Source: an uncultured Burkholderiaceae bacterium
GTDB taxonomy: Bacteria > Pseudomonadota > Gammaproteobacteria > Burkholderiales > Burkholderiaceae_C
DNA: 27,612 nucleotides
Direction: 5' to 3'
Assembly: GCA_938022295.1 (NCBI GenBank)
Contig: CALIDR010000174.1
Coordinates: 1-27,612 of the forward strand
Each line of letters starts with the position of its first letter. The first letter of the stretch is position 1. Below the pieces are notes generated by a model, which saw only the letters and a program-made list of their open reading frames with translations, was not told the DNA's origin and ran no database searches. The translations under genes were made by a program, and so were the position numbers. Positions 8,732 through 17,256 of the stretch are shown here, piece by piece.

Positions 8732-8755
8732 GAAGGCGGTCTTGCGACCGCCTTC
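8732..8755 (-). promoter_or_regulatory. Strong hairpin between aorB and aorC
   Basis: Two perfectly complementary 10-base arms (8732-8741 and 8746-8755) with a four-base loop fill the 63-base spacer. There is no T-run worth the name after it on the minus strand. It probably protects the 3' end of an aorAB message or causes partial termination, which would lower aorC relative to aorAB. Confidence 0.6.
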
Positions 8756-8776
8756 GTGGTCAGCGCAGGGGCGAGC

Positions 8777-10624
8777 TCACAGGCCCAGCCGCGCGCGCGT
8801 CTCGGGCTTGAGCGTGCCGTCGGCGTTCCAGCCGCGCACCTCGTAGTACTTCGGCAGCATCTCGGGCAGCTTGTTGACGAGGCCCTTCGCCGGGCCGGTC
8901 TTGGCCGGCTCGTTGAGCAAGCGCGGCGGCAGCGTGTCGTCCTTGGCCGTGAAGCCGGCGCGGTTGTTGAAATCGCGCTCCATGTTCCAGATGCGCTCGC
9001 CGATCACGTTGAGGTTGTCGAGCGTGAACTCGTCGCCGCACGCCGCCGCGAGCTGCGGCTGCACGTCCGCCAGGCCCCAGGCGAAGCTCGTGAACACGCA
9101 GATGCCGGCCGAGTCGAACACCGCGGTCGCGTCCTGGAACGCCTTCACGAGCTCGGGCTTGCCTTCGGCCGACAGCGGGTCGGTCTTGACCGGGATGCCG
9201 AGCACCTCGGAGGCGACGGTGTAGCTGCGCAGGTGGCAGGCGCCGCGGTTGCTGGTCGCGTACGTCAGGCCCATGCCCTGGATGCCGCGGCTGTCGTAGG
9301 CCGGGAACTCCTGGCCCTTGACGCTCATGCTGAGCTCGGGGTGGCCGTACTTCGCGCACAGCCGCTTGCTGCCCAGCCCGATCTCCTTGCCGAAGCCCAC
9401 GCCGTTGGCCGTCATGTCGGCGAACTCGCACAGCGCCCGTGCCGAGCCGAACGGCGCCTCGACGCCGAGCTGCTCCTTCGTCAGCACGCCCATCTGGTAC
9501 AGCTCCATCACCGCGCCGACGGTGGCGCCGAAGCTGATCGGGTCCATGCCCTGCTCGTTGCAGATCATGTTGGCGTACTGCAGCGCCTCGAGGTCGTTGA
9601 CCCCGTTGGCCGCGCCGAGCGCCCACGCCGCCTCGTACTCGAGGCCGCCGGTGGCGCCCCAGTACTGCGGCTTGTTCTGCACGCTGAAGTGCGTCTGGTC
9701 GATCTTGCTGATGCGCCCGCAGGCGATCGTGCAGCCGAAGCAGGCCTGGTTGGTCACCAGCTGCGGCTTGCCGTCGCTCTTGCGCGGCGTGGCCATCGCC
9801 TCGGCGGAGATGTCCTTCGCGCCTTCGAACGAGACGTCGCGGTGGTTGCGCGTGGGCAGCGCGCCGATCTCGTTGATGACGTTCATCAGCACCTGCGTGC
9901 CGTAGGTCGGCAGGCCCTGGCCGGTGACGGCGTTGTCGGCGAGCACCTTCTTCTTCTCGAAGGTGACCTTCATGAACTCCTTCGGGTCCTTGATGTTGCC
10001 CACGCCCTTGGTGCCGCGCACCGCGATCGCCTTCAGGTTCTTGCTGCCCATCACGGCACCCACGCCCGAGCGGCCGGCCGCGCGGTGCAGGTCGTTGACG
10101 ACGGCGGCGAACAGCACCTGGTTCTCGCCGGCGCGGCCGATGCTCGAGACGCGGATCAGCGGGTCCTGGTGCTGCTTCTTGATCGTCTCCTCGGTCTCCC
10201 AGACGCTCTTGCCCCACAGGTGCGCGGCGTCGCGCAGCTCGGCCGTGTCGTCCTCGACGTAGAGGTACACCGGCTTGGCCGACTTGCCCTCGAAGACGAT
10301 CATGTCCCAGCCGGCCATCTTCAGCTCGGCGCCCCAGTAGCCGCCGGAGTTGCTGCACGCGATGGCGCCGGTCAGCGGCCCCTTGGTGACGACGGTGTAG
10401 CGGCCGCCGGTCGAGGCCATCGTGCCGGTCAGCGGGCCGGTGGCCCAGATCACCTTGTTGTCGGGGCCGAGCGGGTCGACCTTGGGGTCGACCTCCTCGA
10501 CGATGTACTTGGTGGCCAGGCCGCGCGAGCCGAGGTAGGCGCGCGCCCAGTCCATGTTCAGCGGCTCGGACTTGACGGTGCCGGCGGTGAGATTGACGCG
10601 AAGGATCTTTCCTGCCCAGGACAT
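8777..10624 (-). CDS. aorB: Tungsten-dependent aldehyde oxidoreductase catalytic subunit (AorB)
   Basis: A 615-residue member of the AOR family, which oxidises aldehydes to carboxylic acids with a bis-pterin tungsten centre and one [4Fe-4S] cluster. The cluster ligands are visible as C295, C298, C302 (ACFGCTIACGR) and C509 (DSAGICVFTS). Other family blocks are ATGPLTGTMASTGGRYTVV near 61-79, RAAGRSGVGAVMGSKNLKAI (181-200), GGLEYEAAWALGAANGVND and DSRGIQGMGLTYATSNRGAC (444-463). Length matches known enzymes. No signal peptide, so cytoplasmic. It lies 11 bases after aorA. In Aromatoleum the homologous enzyme acts on aromatic and aliphatic aldehydes, transfers electrons to NAD+ and can reduce acids; the substrate here is not shown by the sequence. 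Nearby alcohol-oxidation genes suggest an aldehyde made from an alcohol. Confidence 0.95.
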   Translation of the reverse strand: MSWAGKILRVNLTAGTVKSEPLNMDWARAYLGSRGLATKYIVEEVDPKVDPLGPDNKVIWATGPLTGTMASTGGRYTVVTKGPLTGAIACSNSGGYWGAELKMAGWDMIVFEGKSAKPVYLYVEDDTAELRDAAHLWGKSVWETEETIKKQHQDPLIRVSSIGRAGENQVLFAAVVNDLHRAAGRSGVGAVMGSKNLKAIAVRGTKGVGNIKDPKEFMKVTFEKKKVLADNAVTGQGLPTYGTQVLMNVINEIGALPTRNHRDVSFEGAKDISAEAMATPRKSDGKPQLVTNQACFGCTIACGRISKIDQTHFSVQNKPQYWGATGGLEYEAAWALGAANGVNDLEALQYANMICNEQGMDPISFGATVGAVMELYQMGVLTKEQLGVEAPFGSARALCEFADMTANGVGFGKEIGLGSKRLCAKYGHPELSMSVKGQEFPAYDSRGIQGMGLTYATSNRGACHLRSYTVASEVLGIPVKTDPLSAEGKPELVKAFQDATAVFDSAGICVFTSFAWGLADVQPQLAAACGDEFTLDNLNVIGERIWNMERDFNNRAGFTAKDDTLPPRLLNEPAKTGPAKGLVNKLPEMLPKYYEVRGWNADGTLKPETRARLGL

Positions 10625-10635
10625 GTGCGTACTCC

Positions 10636-11112
10636 TTATGCCGCAGCGGGTTGATTGCCGAGCTTGTCGGCCCAGGCCTGCATCCGGTTCAGGCCGGTCC
10701 AGTTGGCGTCGATGTAGGTGATGGCGCCGGTCGGGCAGGCCTCGGCGCACGCCGGCTGGCCGCCGCACAGGTCGCACTTCTGCACCTTGCCGGTCTCCTG
10801 CACGTAGTTGATGGTGCCGAACGGGCAGGCGATCGTGCACACCTTGCAGCCGACGCAGGTCGTCTCGCTGACGACCTTGGCGCCGGTCAGCTTGTCGATC
10901 GTGATCGCCTCGACCGGGCACGCGTGCAGGCACCAGGCCTCGTCGCACTGGGTGCAGGTGTAGGGCACCTTGCGCCCGGTGTGGTGGAAGTCGAACACCT
11001 TGATGCGCGACTTCGCCGGGGCGTAGGTGGCGTAGTTCTCGAACGAACACGCCATCTCGCACTGGAGGCAGCCGGTGCACTTCTCGGGGTTGATGTGCAA
11101 GGTCTTCTGCAT
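10636..11112 (-). CDS. aorA: Four-cluster ferredoxin-like subunit of AOR (AorA)
   Basis: A 158-residue protein with sixteen cysteines in four groups: C12/15/18/22, C53/56/61/65, C86/89/92/96 and C113/116/122/126. Each group, with exchange between groups, can hold a [4Fe-4S] cluster, as in HycB/DmsB-type electron-transfer subunits. It would carry electrons between the tungsten subunit and the flavoprotein and may polymerise into Fe-S filaments, as described for the Aromatoleum enzyme. The ATG at 11112 has GAGGA upstream. It is the first gene of the operon; the 155 bases before it hold the promoter and the CTAG inverted repeat. No twin-arginine or other signal peptide, so the complex is cytoplasmic. 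Confidence 0.92.
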   Translation of the reverse strand: MQKTLHINPEKCTGCLQCEMACSFENYATYAPAKSRIKVFDFHHTGRKVPYTCTQCDEAWCLHACPVEAITIDKLTGAKVVSETTCVGCKVCTIACPFGTINYVQETGKVQKCDLCGGQPACAEACPTGAITYIDANWTGLNRMQAWADKLGNQPAAA

Positions 11113-11217
11113 GGGGTCCTCAGGGTGGAGTGGACACGGGGCGTACCGGCGCAGCCTGCCCGGACCGCGCCATGGTGCCTGCCGCGTATGTTGCGAAGGC
11201 GGCGCCGGCGCCGAAAC

Positions 11218-11233
11218 CTAGGTGTAACCCTAG
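11218..11233. promoter_or_regulatory. CTAG-containing inverted repeat upstream of aorA
   Basis: CTAGG and CCTAG face each other across six bases, 106 bases before the aorA ATG. The half-sites share the CCTAG core with the 14-bp palindrome at 6746-6759. It is a candidate operator for the AOR operon. A very weak sigma-54-like sequence (minus strand, 11192-11207) lies downstream, but it deviates at three consensus bases. Confidence 0.45.
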
Positions 11234-11267
11234 CGGTGTTCCACGCGGTGACAGCGTCACCGCCGCG

Positions 11268-12113
11268 TCACGGCCGGCGCCACGACACGTTGCGCGACGC
11301 GAACATCGCCGCCAGCTCGCCGCTGGCAGCCAGCGCCTCGACGGCGGCCTGCAGCGCCTGGGCGAGGTCGCGCGCCTCACGCTTGACGGCCAAGCCCACC
11401 GCCCAGCCGTTGCGCATCTGCGGCAGCGGCAGCGGCTCGATCGCCACCCCTGAGTCGCCATTGAGCACCGATTCGAGCTCGGAGGCGAGCCCCGCGGCGC
11501 CGGCGACCTCGCCGCGCTGCAGCTGGCGCGCCGCCTCGGTGCCGTCGGCGATCCTGGTGTGCAGCTGGTCGCGGTAGCGCCCCCCGTCGGCGCCGATCAG
11601 CAGCCAGCCGGCCAGGCTCTGCCCCGGCACCGCGATGCGCTGCGTGCCGAAGTCGGCCAGGCTGTCCAGCCGCGGCACGGCGTCGAGCCGGCGCGCGATC
11701 ATGACCCGCTCGCGGTAGTACGGCGCGAAGATCTCGACCTGCGGCGTCTCGCGCATCAGCGGCGGGTCGACCGGCACGTGCAGCATCACGTCAGCCGGGC
11801 CGAACCCGAGGTAGTGGCCGCGCCAGACCATGTTGCGCAGGTCGTCGCCCATGCCCTCGCCGGCGTGGAACGGCAGCAGCGACAGCGCCACCTCGAGGCG
11901 CTGCGCGAGCGCTCGCGCGAGCAGCACGTCGATGCCCTCGCCGCCGACGTGGAACGGCGGCATGTCGTGATAGACCGCCACCGACAGCCGCCCGCGGTCC
12001 TTCACCCGGGCCAGCGCCTGCGCGCGGGCGGCGGCCGGCACCGCGGCCGCCGCGACGGCCGCGCCGGCGGCCAGGAGCAGCCGGCGCCGCCGGCAGTCGG
12101 CCGGCGGCCTCAA
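11268..12113 (-). CDS. Periplasmic substrate-binding-like protein linked to quinoprotein dehydrogenases (XoxJ/MoxJ-type)
   Basis: A 281-residue member of the SBP_bac_3-like family that accompanies PQQ dehydrogenases. An Arg-rich start followed by LLLAAGAAVAAAAVPAAARA is a signal peptide with cleavage before QALARV. Then come LSVAVYHDMPPFHVGGEGID, VLLARALAQRLEVALSLLPF, DVMLHVPVD and FAPYYRERVMIARRLD, typical of this group. In methylotrophs XoxJ/MoxJ is proposed to help activate the dehydrogenase or load its cofactor. The start is TTG at 12113, chosen because GGGAG stands eight bases upstream and the TTG overlaps the cytochrome stop (TTGA). It is the second gene of the cytochrome operon. The dehydrogenase it should serve is not in this window. 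Confidence 0.8.
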   Translation of the reverse strand: MRPPADCRRRRLLLAAGAAVAAAAVPAAARAQALARVKDRGRLSVAVYHDMPPFHVGGEGIDVLLARALAQRLEVALSLLPFHAGEGMGDDLRNMVWRGHYLGFGPADVMLHVPVDPPLMRETPQVEIFAPYYRERVMIARRLDAVPRLDSLADFGTQRIAVPGQSLAGWLLIGADGGRYRDQLHTRIADGTEAARQLQRGEVAGAAGLASELESVLNGDSGVAIEPLPLPQMRNGWAVGLAVKREARDLAQALQAAVEALAASGELAAMFASRNVSWRRP

Positions 12114-12589
12114 ATCGGCTTCTCCCGCCGCGTCTCCAGGTACGACTTGATCGACCACATCGCCTCCTGACTCAGGATGCCCTCGAACGGCGGCATGTAG
12201 ACGGCGCCGTTGCGCGTCACGCCGCGGCGCACCTTGCCGAGGTAGAAGTCGTCCATCTCCTTCACGCACGCCGCCTTGCGCCTGTCGTCGCGCAGTGTCG
12301 CGCATTCGCCGTCGAGCTTGCGCAGGTCGGGCGCGATGCCGCCCGAGACCGCCTCCAGCCCGTGGCAGCGCGCGCAATTCTGGTTGTACGCCGAGCTGCC
12401 GATGCGCACCGCCACCGCGTTGCTGCGGTACGGGTTCTCGGTGCGCCACTGCTCGCCGAGCTGCGGCAGTTCCTTGGTGTCGACGGCCTGCGGCGTGACG
12501 TCGCCGTGGGCGAAGGCGGCGCCCGACAGGGCCAGCGCGAAGGCGGCCAAGAGCGGCCGCAGGTCGGGACGAAAGGGCAGCGTGATCAT
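12110..12589 (-). CDS. pedF: Cytochrome c-550, PedF-type, electron acceptor for PQQ alcohol dehydrogenase
   Basis: A 159-residue periplasmic cytochrome c. The signal peptide (residues 1-27) ends ALSGAAFA before HGDVTPQAVDTKELPQLG, a sequence typical of PedF. Heme is bound by CARCH (72-76), and the axial methionine is M132 in YMPPFEGILSQEAMWSIKSY. Two further cysteines, C96 and C108, flank an insert and could form a disulfide. PedF takes electrons from quinoprotein ethanol dehydrogenases in Pseudomonas. The ATG at 12589 was chosen over upstream ATGs because GGAG lies nine bases before it and because a longer reading (from 12649) would run through the sigma-54 promoter. The TGA overlaps the TTG of the next gene. 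Homologues usually sit beside a dehydrogenase gene; here there is none. Confidence 0.88.
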   Translation of the reverse strand: MITLPFRPDLRPLLAAFALALSGAAFAHGDVTPQAVDTKELPQLGEQWRTENPYRSNAVAVRIGSSAYNQNCARCHGLEAVSGGIAPDLRKLDGECATLRDDRRKAACVKEMDDFYLGKVRRGVTRNGAVYMPPFEGILSQEAMWSIKSYLETRREKPI

Positions 12590-12632
12590 CGGGGGCATCT
12601 CCGGTGGGTGGAATGTCGGGGTGCGCCGTCTC

Positions 12633-12648
12633 TGCAAGCCACGTGCCA
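12633..12648 (-). promoter_or_regulatory. Sigma-54 promoter (-24/-12), perfect consensus, for the cytochrome operon
   Basis: The minus strand reads TGGCACG-TGGC-TTGCA, matching every consensus position with correct spacing. The predicted start of transcription is base 12622, giving a 33-base leader with GGAG before the cytochrome ATG at 12589. The divergent AcoR-like activator gene starts 159 bases away. Confidence 0.9.
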
Positions 12649-12702
12649 TCCGCGGCGGCGGTGCGGTCGGGGCGGCGGCGTCGGGGTCGGCCCGGGCGAC
12701 CT

Positions 12703-12717
12703 GTCCCGATCAGGGAC
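12703..12717. promoter_or_regulatory. Candidate upstream activator site, GTCCC-N5-GGGAC
   Basis: A perfect five-base inverted repeat with a five-base spacer lies about 80-95 bases upstream of the predicted cytochrome transcript start. That is the usual distance for binding of a sigma-54 activator. It is also upstream of the activator gene itself, so it could serve autoregulation. Only one copy was seen. Confidence 0.45.
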
Positions 12718-12806
12718 GATTCACGTTCGCGAGGCAGGATATGGAACACTCTGCGCCGGGCCGCGGACACCGAAGCCGCGCCCGCGGCTGTGAAGGAGAC
12801 AAAAGA

Positions 12807-14897
<2,091 letters not shown>

Positions 14898-14898
14898 A

Positions 14899-14917
14899 CC
14901 CGCGGCATGGCCGCGGG
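14899..14917 (+). terminator. Short GC hairpin directly after the AcoR-like gene
   Basis: Arms of eight bases (14899-14906 and 14910-14917) pair perfectly around a three-base loop, one base after the stop codon. No T-run follows, so it may be a weak terminator. The 249 bases from here to 15147 hold no gene I can support; they contain the sigma-54 promoter at 15048-15062. Confidence 0.45.
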
Positions 14918-15047
14918 CGATGGCGGCCCGGGTGCGGGTATGCCCTGTGCCGCGTTGGCACGCTGCGGGCGACGTCGTGTCAGCCGCTGGCGCAGTGAAC
15001 GCCGCGGCGGCTGGCCGCGGGTCTGCCTTGCGCGCTTGGACGCTGGC

Positions 15048-15062
15048 GGCATGGCTCTTGCT
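15048..15062 (+). promoter_or_regulatory. Sigma-54 promoter (-24/-12) for the PqqB-like operon
   Basis: The sequence GGCATGGCTCTTGCT has GG and GC ten bases apart, GGCA at -24 and TTGCT at -12. The only departure from GGCAC-N5-TTGCW is T for C at the fifth base. Transcription would start near 15073, giving a leader of about 74 bases. The gene for the AcoR-like activator ends 150 bases upstream. Confidence 0.65.
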
Positions 15063-15146
15063 CGCATCTGCGACGCACCAACGCACGCCGGGCCGTCGCG
15101 GCGCGGCGCGACACCAGAGTCACGAACCGATTGCGAGGGAGATCCG

Positions 15147-15206
15147 ATGTCCAGCGCGCCGAAGCTGCCGCCCGCCCCGGCCCGCCACTGCCGGCGGTCG
15201 CGGTGA
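15147..15206 (+). CDS. Possible 19-residue leader peptide coupled to the PqqB-like gene
   Basis: The reading frame encodes MSSAPKLPPAPARHCRRSR and ends in a TGA that overlaps the GTG of the next gene (GTGA). It has the best ribosome site in this stretch, GAGGGAG six bases or less before the ATG, whereas the GTG at 15203 has none. It could be a real leader for translational coupling, or the true N-terminus of the PqqB-like protein joined by a frameshift. It lacks the Glu-x3-Tyr pair of PqqA, so it is not a PQQ precursor. Confidence 0.4.
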   Translation: MSSAPKLPPAPARHCRRSR

Positions 15207-15940
15207 AGGTCGTCGTCCTCGGCCCGCCGCCGAAGCGGCCCGCCCAGCGGCCGGGCCTGGGTCTGTCGGTCGACGGCCACCACTGGCTGCTGCTCGACGC
15301 CGCCGGCGCGGTGCCCGACGCGCTCGAGCCGGCAAGCCGCGACGAGCCGATCGCCGTCGTGCTGACCGACGCCCGGGCCGACCGTGCGAGCGGGCTGCTG
15401 AGCCTGCGCGACGGCCGCCCGATCGACCTCTACGCGACGCCGGCCGTGTTCGAGCAGCTCACGGTCGAGCTGCCCGTGCTGCCGGTGCTGCAGCACTACT
15501 GCGACGTGCACTGGCGCCTGGTCGCCGTGGCCGGCGACGCGCAGCTCGCGCGCTTTCGCATCGACGCCTGGCCGACGCTGGACTTCACCGCGGTGGCGCT
15601 CGACGCCGGCCACGGCACCGGCGCCGGCGACGCGATCGCACTCGTCGTGCGCGACGCCGCGAGCGGCCATCAGCTGTTCTACGCCCCCGCCCTCGACAGC
15701 GCCGCGACGCTGCCGGCCGACTGGATGGACGACAGCGACTGCGTCGTCGTCGGCGGCGACTGCCGCCTGTGGCGCGAAGGCCCCGCGGCCGCGCTGCCGC
15801 CGCCGTGGATCGGCGCCCTGCTCGACGCGCGCGCCGCCCGCAAGGTGCTGCTGCAGCCGCCGGCGGCGTGCCACTGCGCCGACGTGCCGGCCGCGCGGGC
15901 GATCGAGATCGCCTACGGCGGCATGGAGATCGAGCTGTGA
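15203..15940 (+). CDS. PqqB-like metallo-beta-lactamase-fold protein lacking a conserved metal-site histidine
   Basis: A 245-residue relative of PqqB. The start VKVVVLGPPP, the block LSVDGHHWLLLDAA, the stretch AVVLTDARADRASGLLSLRD (51-70) with LYATPAVFEQL after it, LPVLPVLQHYCDVHW, GHQLFYAPALDS and the ending IEIAYGGMEIEL all follow PqqB order. True PqqB has TDxxxDH; here it is TDARADR (55-61), so the histidine is arginine. The Cys-rich N-terminal insert and the HINNTNP-like segment near the C-terminus are missing, and the protein is shorter than PqqB (about 300). Enzymatic function is therefore doubtful; a binding or relay role for PQQ is possible. GTG at 15203 is chosen by the match to the PqqB start. 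It is the first large gene of the operon. Confidence 0.75.
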   Translation: MKVVVLGPPPKRPAQRPGLGLSVDGHHWLLLDAAGAVPDALEPASRDEPIAVVLTDARADRASGLLSLRDGRPIDLYATPAVFEQLTVELPVLPVLQHYCDVHWRLVAVAGDAQLARFRIDAWPTLDFTAVALDAGHGTGAGDAIALVVRDAASGHQLFYAPALDSAATLPADWMDDSDCVVVGGDCRLWREGPAAALPPPWIGALLDARAARKVLLQPPAACHCADVPAARAIEIAYGGMEIEL

Positions 15941-16005
15941 CGGCCGCGCCGCGGCGCGCTGCCGCCGGCCGCGCAACGGCGCCGCGGACGGGGTCGGCGG
16001 CGTGA
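15937..16005 (+). CDS. Possible 22-residue coupling peptide between the PqqB-like and ExbB-like genes
   Basis: A GTG overlapping the PqqB-like stop (GTGA) opens a 22-codon frame, beginning MTAAPRRAAAGRATAPRTGS, whose TGA overlaps the GTG of the ExbB-like gene (again GTGA). The composition is that of random GC-rich DNA. It may only help re-initiating ribosomes to cross the 61-base gap, or be chance. Confidence 0.2.
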   Translation: MTAAPRRAAAGRATAPRTGSAA

Positions 16006-16646
16006 GGGCGCTGCTCGACGTCGCGATCCGGGGCGGCGGCGGGGCAGCCGCCGGCGGCCGCACGCGCACGCTGGCGCAGGGCCTGTTCTGGGCCTGGGTG
16101 CTGCACGCGGCGCTGGCGCTGTTCGTCGGCTGGCAGGTCGCGCGCGCCGGCGGCTGGGCGCTGCTCGTCGACCGCGACCCGAGCCGCATCAGCCTGCTGA
16201 TCCTCGCCCTCGCGCTGGCCGTGACCGCGTGGTGCGGCAGGCGCGCCTGGCGCCTGGCCCGCGAGGCGGCGCCCGACGGCGAATGGGCGCGACGGTGGCG
16301 CCTCGAGGGCGGCAGCGCCGACCCCCAGGCCGCGCAGCGCCTGGCCGAGCGCAGCCACGGGCCGCACGAGACGGCGTGGTGGTTCGCCGCCGCGGCGATC
16401 AAGCTCGGCCTGCTCGGCACCGTCGTCGGCTTCATCGTGATGGCAGCGAGGCTGGCGGCGAGCCAGGTCTTCGAGCTCGCCGAGGTGCAGCTGCTGCTCA
16501 AGCAGATGACCGAGGGGATGGCGATCGCGCTGTACACGACGCTGGTGGGCCTCGTCGCCAACCTCTGGCTCGGGCTGCAGCTGCTGCTGCTCGACCGCCT
16601 GGCCGACCGCGTCGCGGCGTCGATCGCCGGCGGCGAGCTGCGCTGA
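16002..16646 (+). CDS. ExbB/TolQ/MotA-like proton-channel subunit
   Basis: A 214-residue inner-membrane protein with probable membrane segments at about 28-47, 63-80, 125-148 and 171-196. The MotA/TolQ/ExbB signature is seen in IKLGLLGTVVGFIVMAARLA (133-152) and MTEGMAIALYTTLVGLVANL (169-188), where the last two helices of such channels line the proton path around the partner's helix. It would form an ion-driven motor with the following protein. Start GTG at 16002 overlaps the end of a short frame from the PqqB-like stop; no good ribosome site is visible, so coupling is likely. The gene ends seven bases before the ExbD-like gene. It is not a standard ExbB or TolQ, since no TonB or TolA follows. 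Confidence 0.8.
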   Translation: MRALLDVAIRGGGGAAAGGRTRTLAQGLFWAWVLHAALALFVGWQVARAGGWALLVDRDPSRISLLILALALAVTAWCGRRAWRLAREAAPDGEWARRWRLEGGSADPQAAQRLAERSHGPHETAWWFAAAAIKLGLLGTVVGFIVMAARLAASQVFELAEVQLLLKQMTEGMAIALYTTLVGLVANLWLGLQLLLLDRLADRVAASIAGGELR

Positions 16647-16653
16647 CGCGGCG

Positions 16654-17256
16654 ATGGCCTACCTGCGCCGGCGCCGCCACGACGACCTCGACCCGTTCAG
16701 CGACCTGCTGTTCAACACGCTGCTGGTCTTCGTGCTGCTGTTCGCGGTGGCGCTGGTGGCGATGAACCCGAAGGCGCGCACCGGCGTGATCGACGCCAAG
16801 GCCGAGTTCATCGTCACCGTGACCTGGCCCGACATGGACCCCAACGACATCGACACCTGGGTCCAGGACCCGGCCGGCAACCTGGTGTGGTTCCGCGCCC
16901 GCGAAGGCGGCATGATGCACCTGGACCGCGACGACCGCGGGATGACCAACGACACGATCGTGATCGACGGCCGCCAGATCGTGAACCCGCTGAACCAGGA
17001 GGTGGTGACGATCCGCGGCTTCGCGCCCGGCGAGTACACCGTCAACGTGCACTACTACGACAGCAAGAACGGCCGGCCGGTGACGGTGAACGTCTCGGTC
17101 GTCAAGGTCAACCCGCGCGCGAGCGTCGTCTTCTACGGCAGCGTCGACCTCGCGCGCAAGGGCGACGAGGCCACCGCGGTGCGCTTCACCGTCGACCGCG
17201 ACGGCGAGGTGCGCGACGTCAACACGCTGCCGAAGTCGATCGTGGAGCGCTCGTGA
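16654..17256 (+). CDS. ExbD-like membrane-anchored protein with periplasmic beta-sandwich
   Basis: A 200-residue protein. A short basic tail (MAYLRRRRHDD) is followed by FSDLLFNTLLVFVLLFAVAL (15-34), a single membrane helix whose aspartate D17 sits where ExbD/TolR/MotB carry the proton-binding aspartate. The periplasmic part (about 50-195) does not look like ExbD. It reads DIDTWVQDPAGNLVWFR, REGGMMHLDRDDRGMTNDT, GFAPGEYTVNVHYYDSKNG, VSVVKVNPRASVVFYGSV, like DUF2135/YfaP-type beta-sandwich domains. It lies seven bases after the channel gene and overlaps the next gene by four (GTGA). A two-part motor with the channel is inferred from the pairing and the aspartate. What the beta-sandwich touches is unknown. 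Confidence 0.75.
   Translation: MAYLRRRRHDDLDPFSDLLFNTLLVFVLLFAVALVAMNPKARTGVIDAKAEFIVTVTWPDMDPNDIDTWVQDPAGNLVWFRAREGGMMHLDRDDRGMTNDTIVIDGRQIVNPLNQEVVTIRGFAPGEYTVNVHYYDSKNGRPVTVNVSVVKVNPRASVVFYGSVDLARKGDEATAVRFTVDRDGEVRDVNTLPKSIVERS

Noticed and set aside
11192..11207. Sigma-54-like sequence before aorA on the minus strand
   Set aside because: Spacing between GG and GC is right but three consensus bases differ. Not enough to call.
12590..12649. Cytochrome start at 12649 giving an N-terminal extension
   Set aside because: It would begin inside the -24 element. The signal peptide and ribosome site fit the ATG at 12589.
14956..14972. TTGGCACG element upstream of the PqqB-like operon
   Set aside because: The -24 half is perfect, but the -12 half reads GGGC instead of TTGC. 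The site at 15048-15062 is better.
15147..15206. Small peptide as PqqA
   Set aside because: PqqA needs a Glu-x3-Tyr pair, and this peptide has neither residue.
16002..17256. ZorA/ZorB anti-phage pair
   Set aside because: The channel is too short and the partner lacks an OmpA-type peptidoglycan-binding domain. No Zorya effector genes are nearby.
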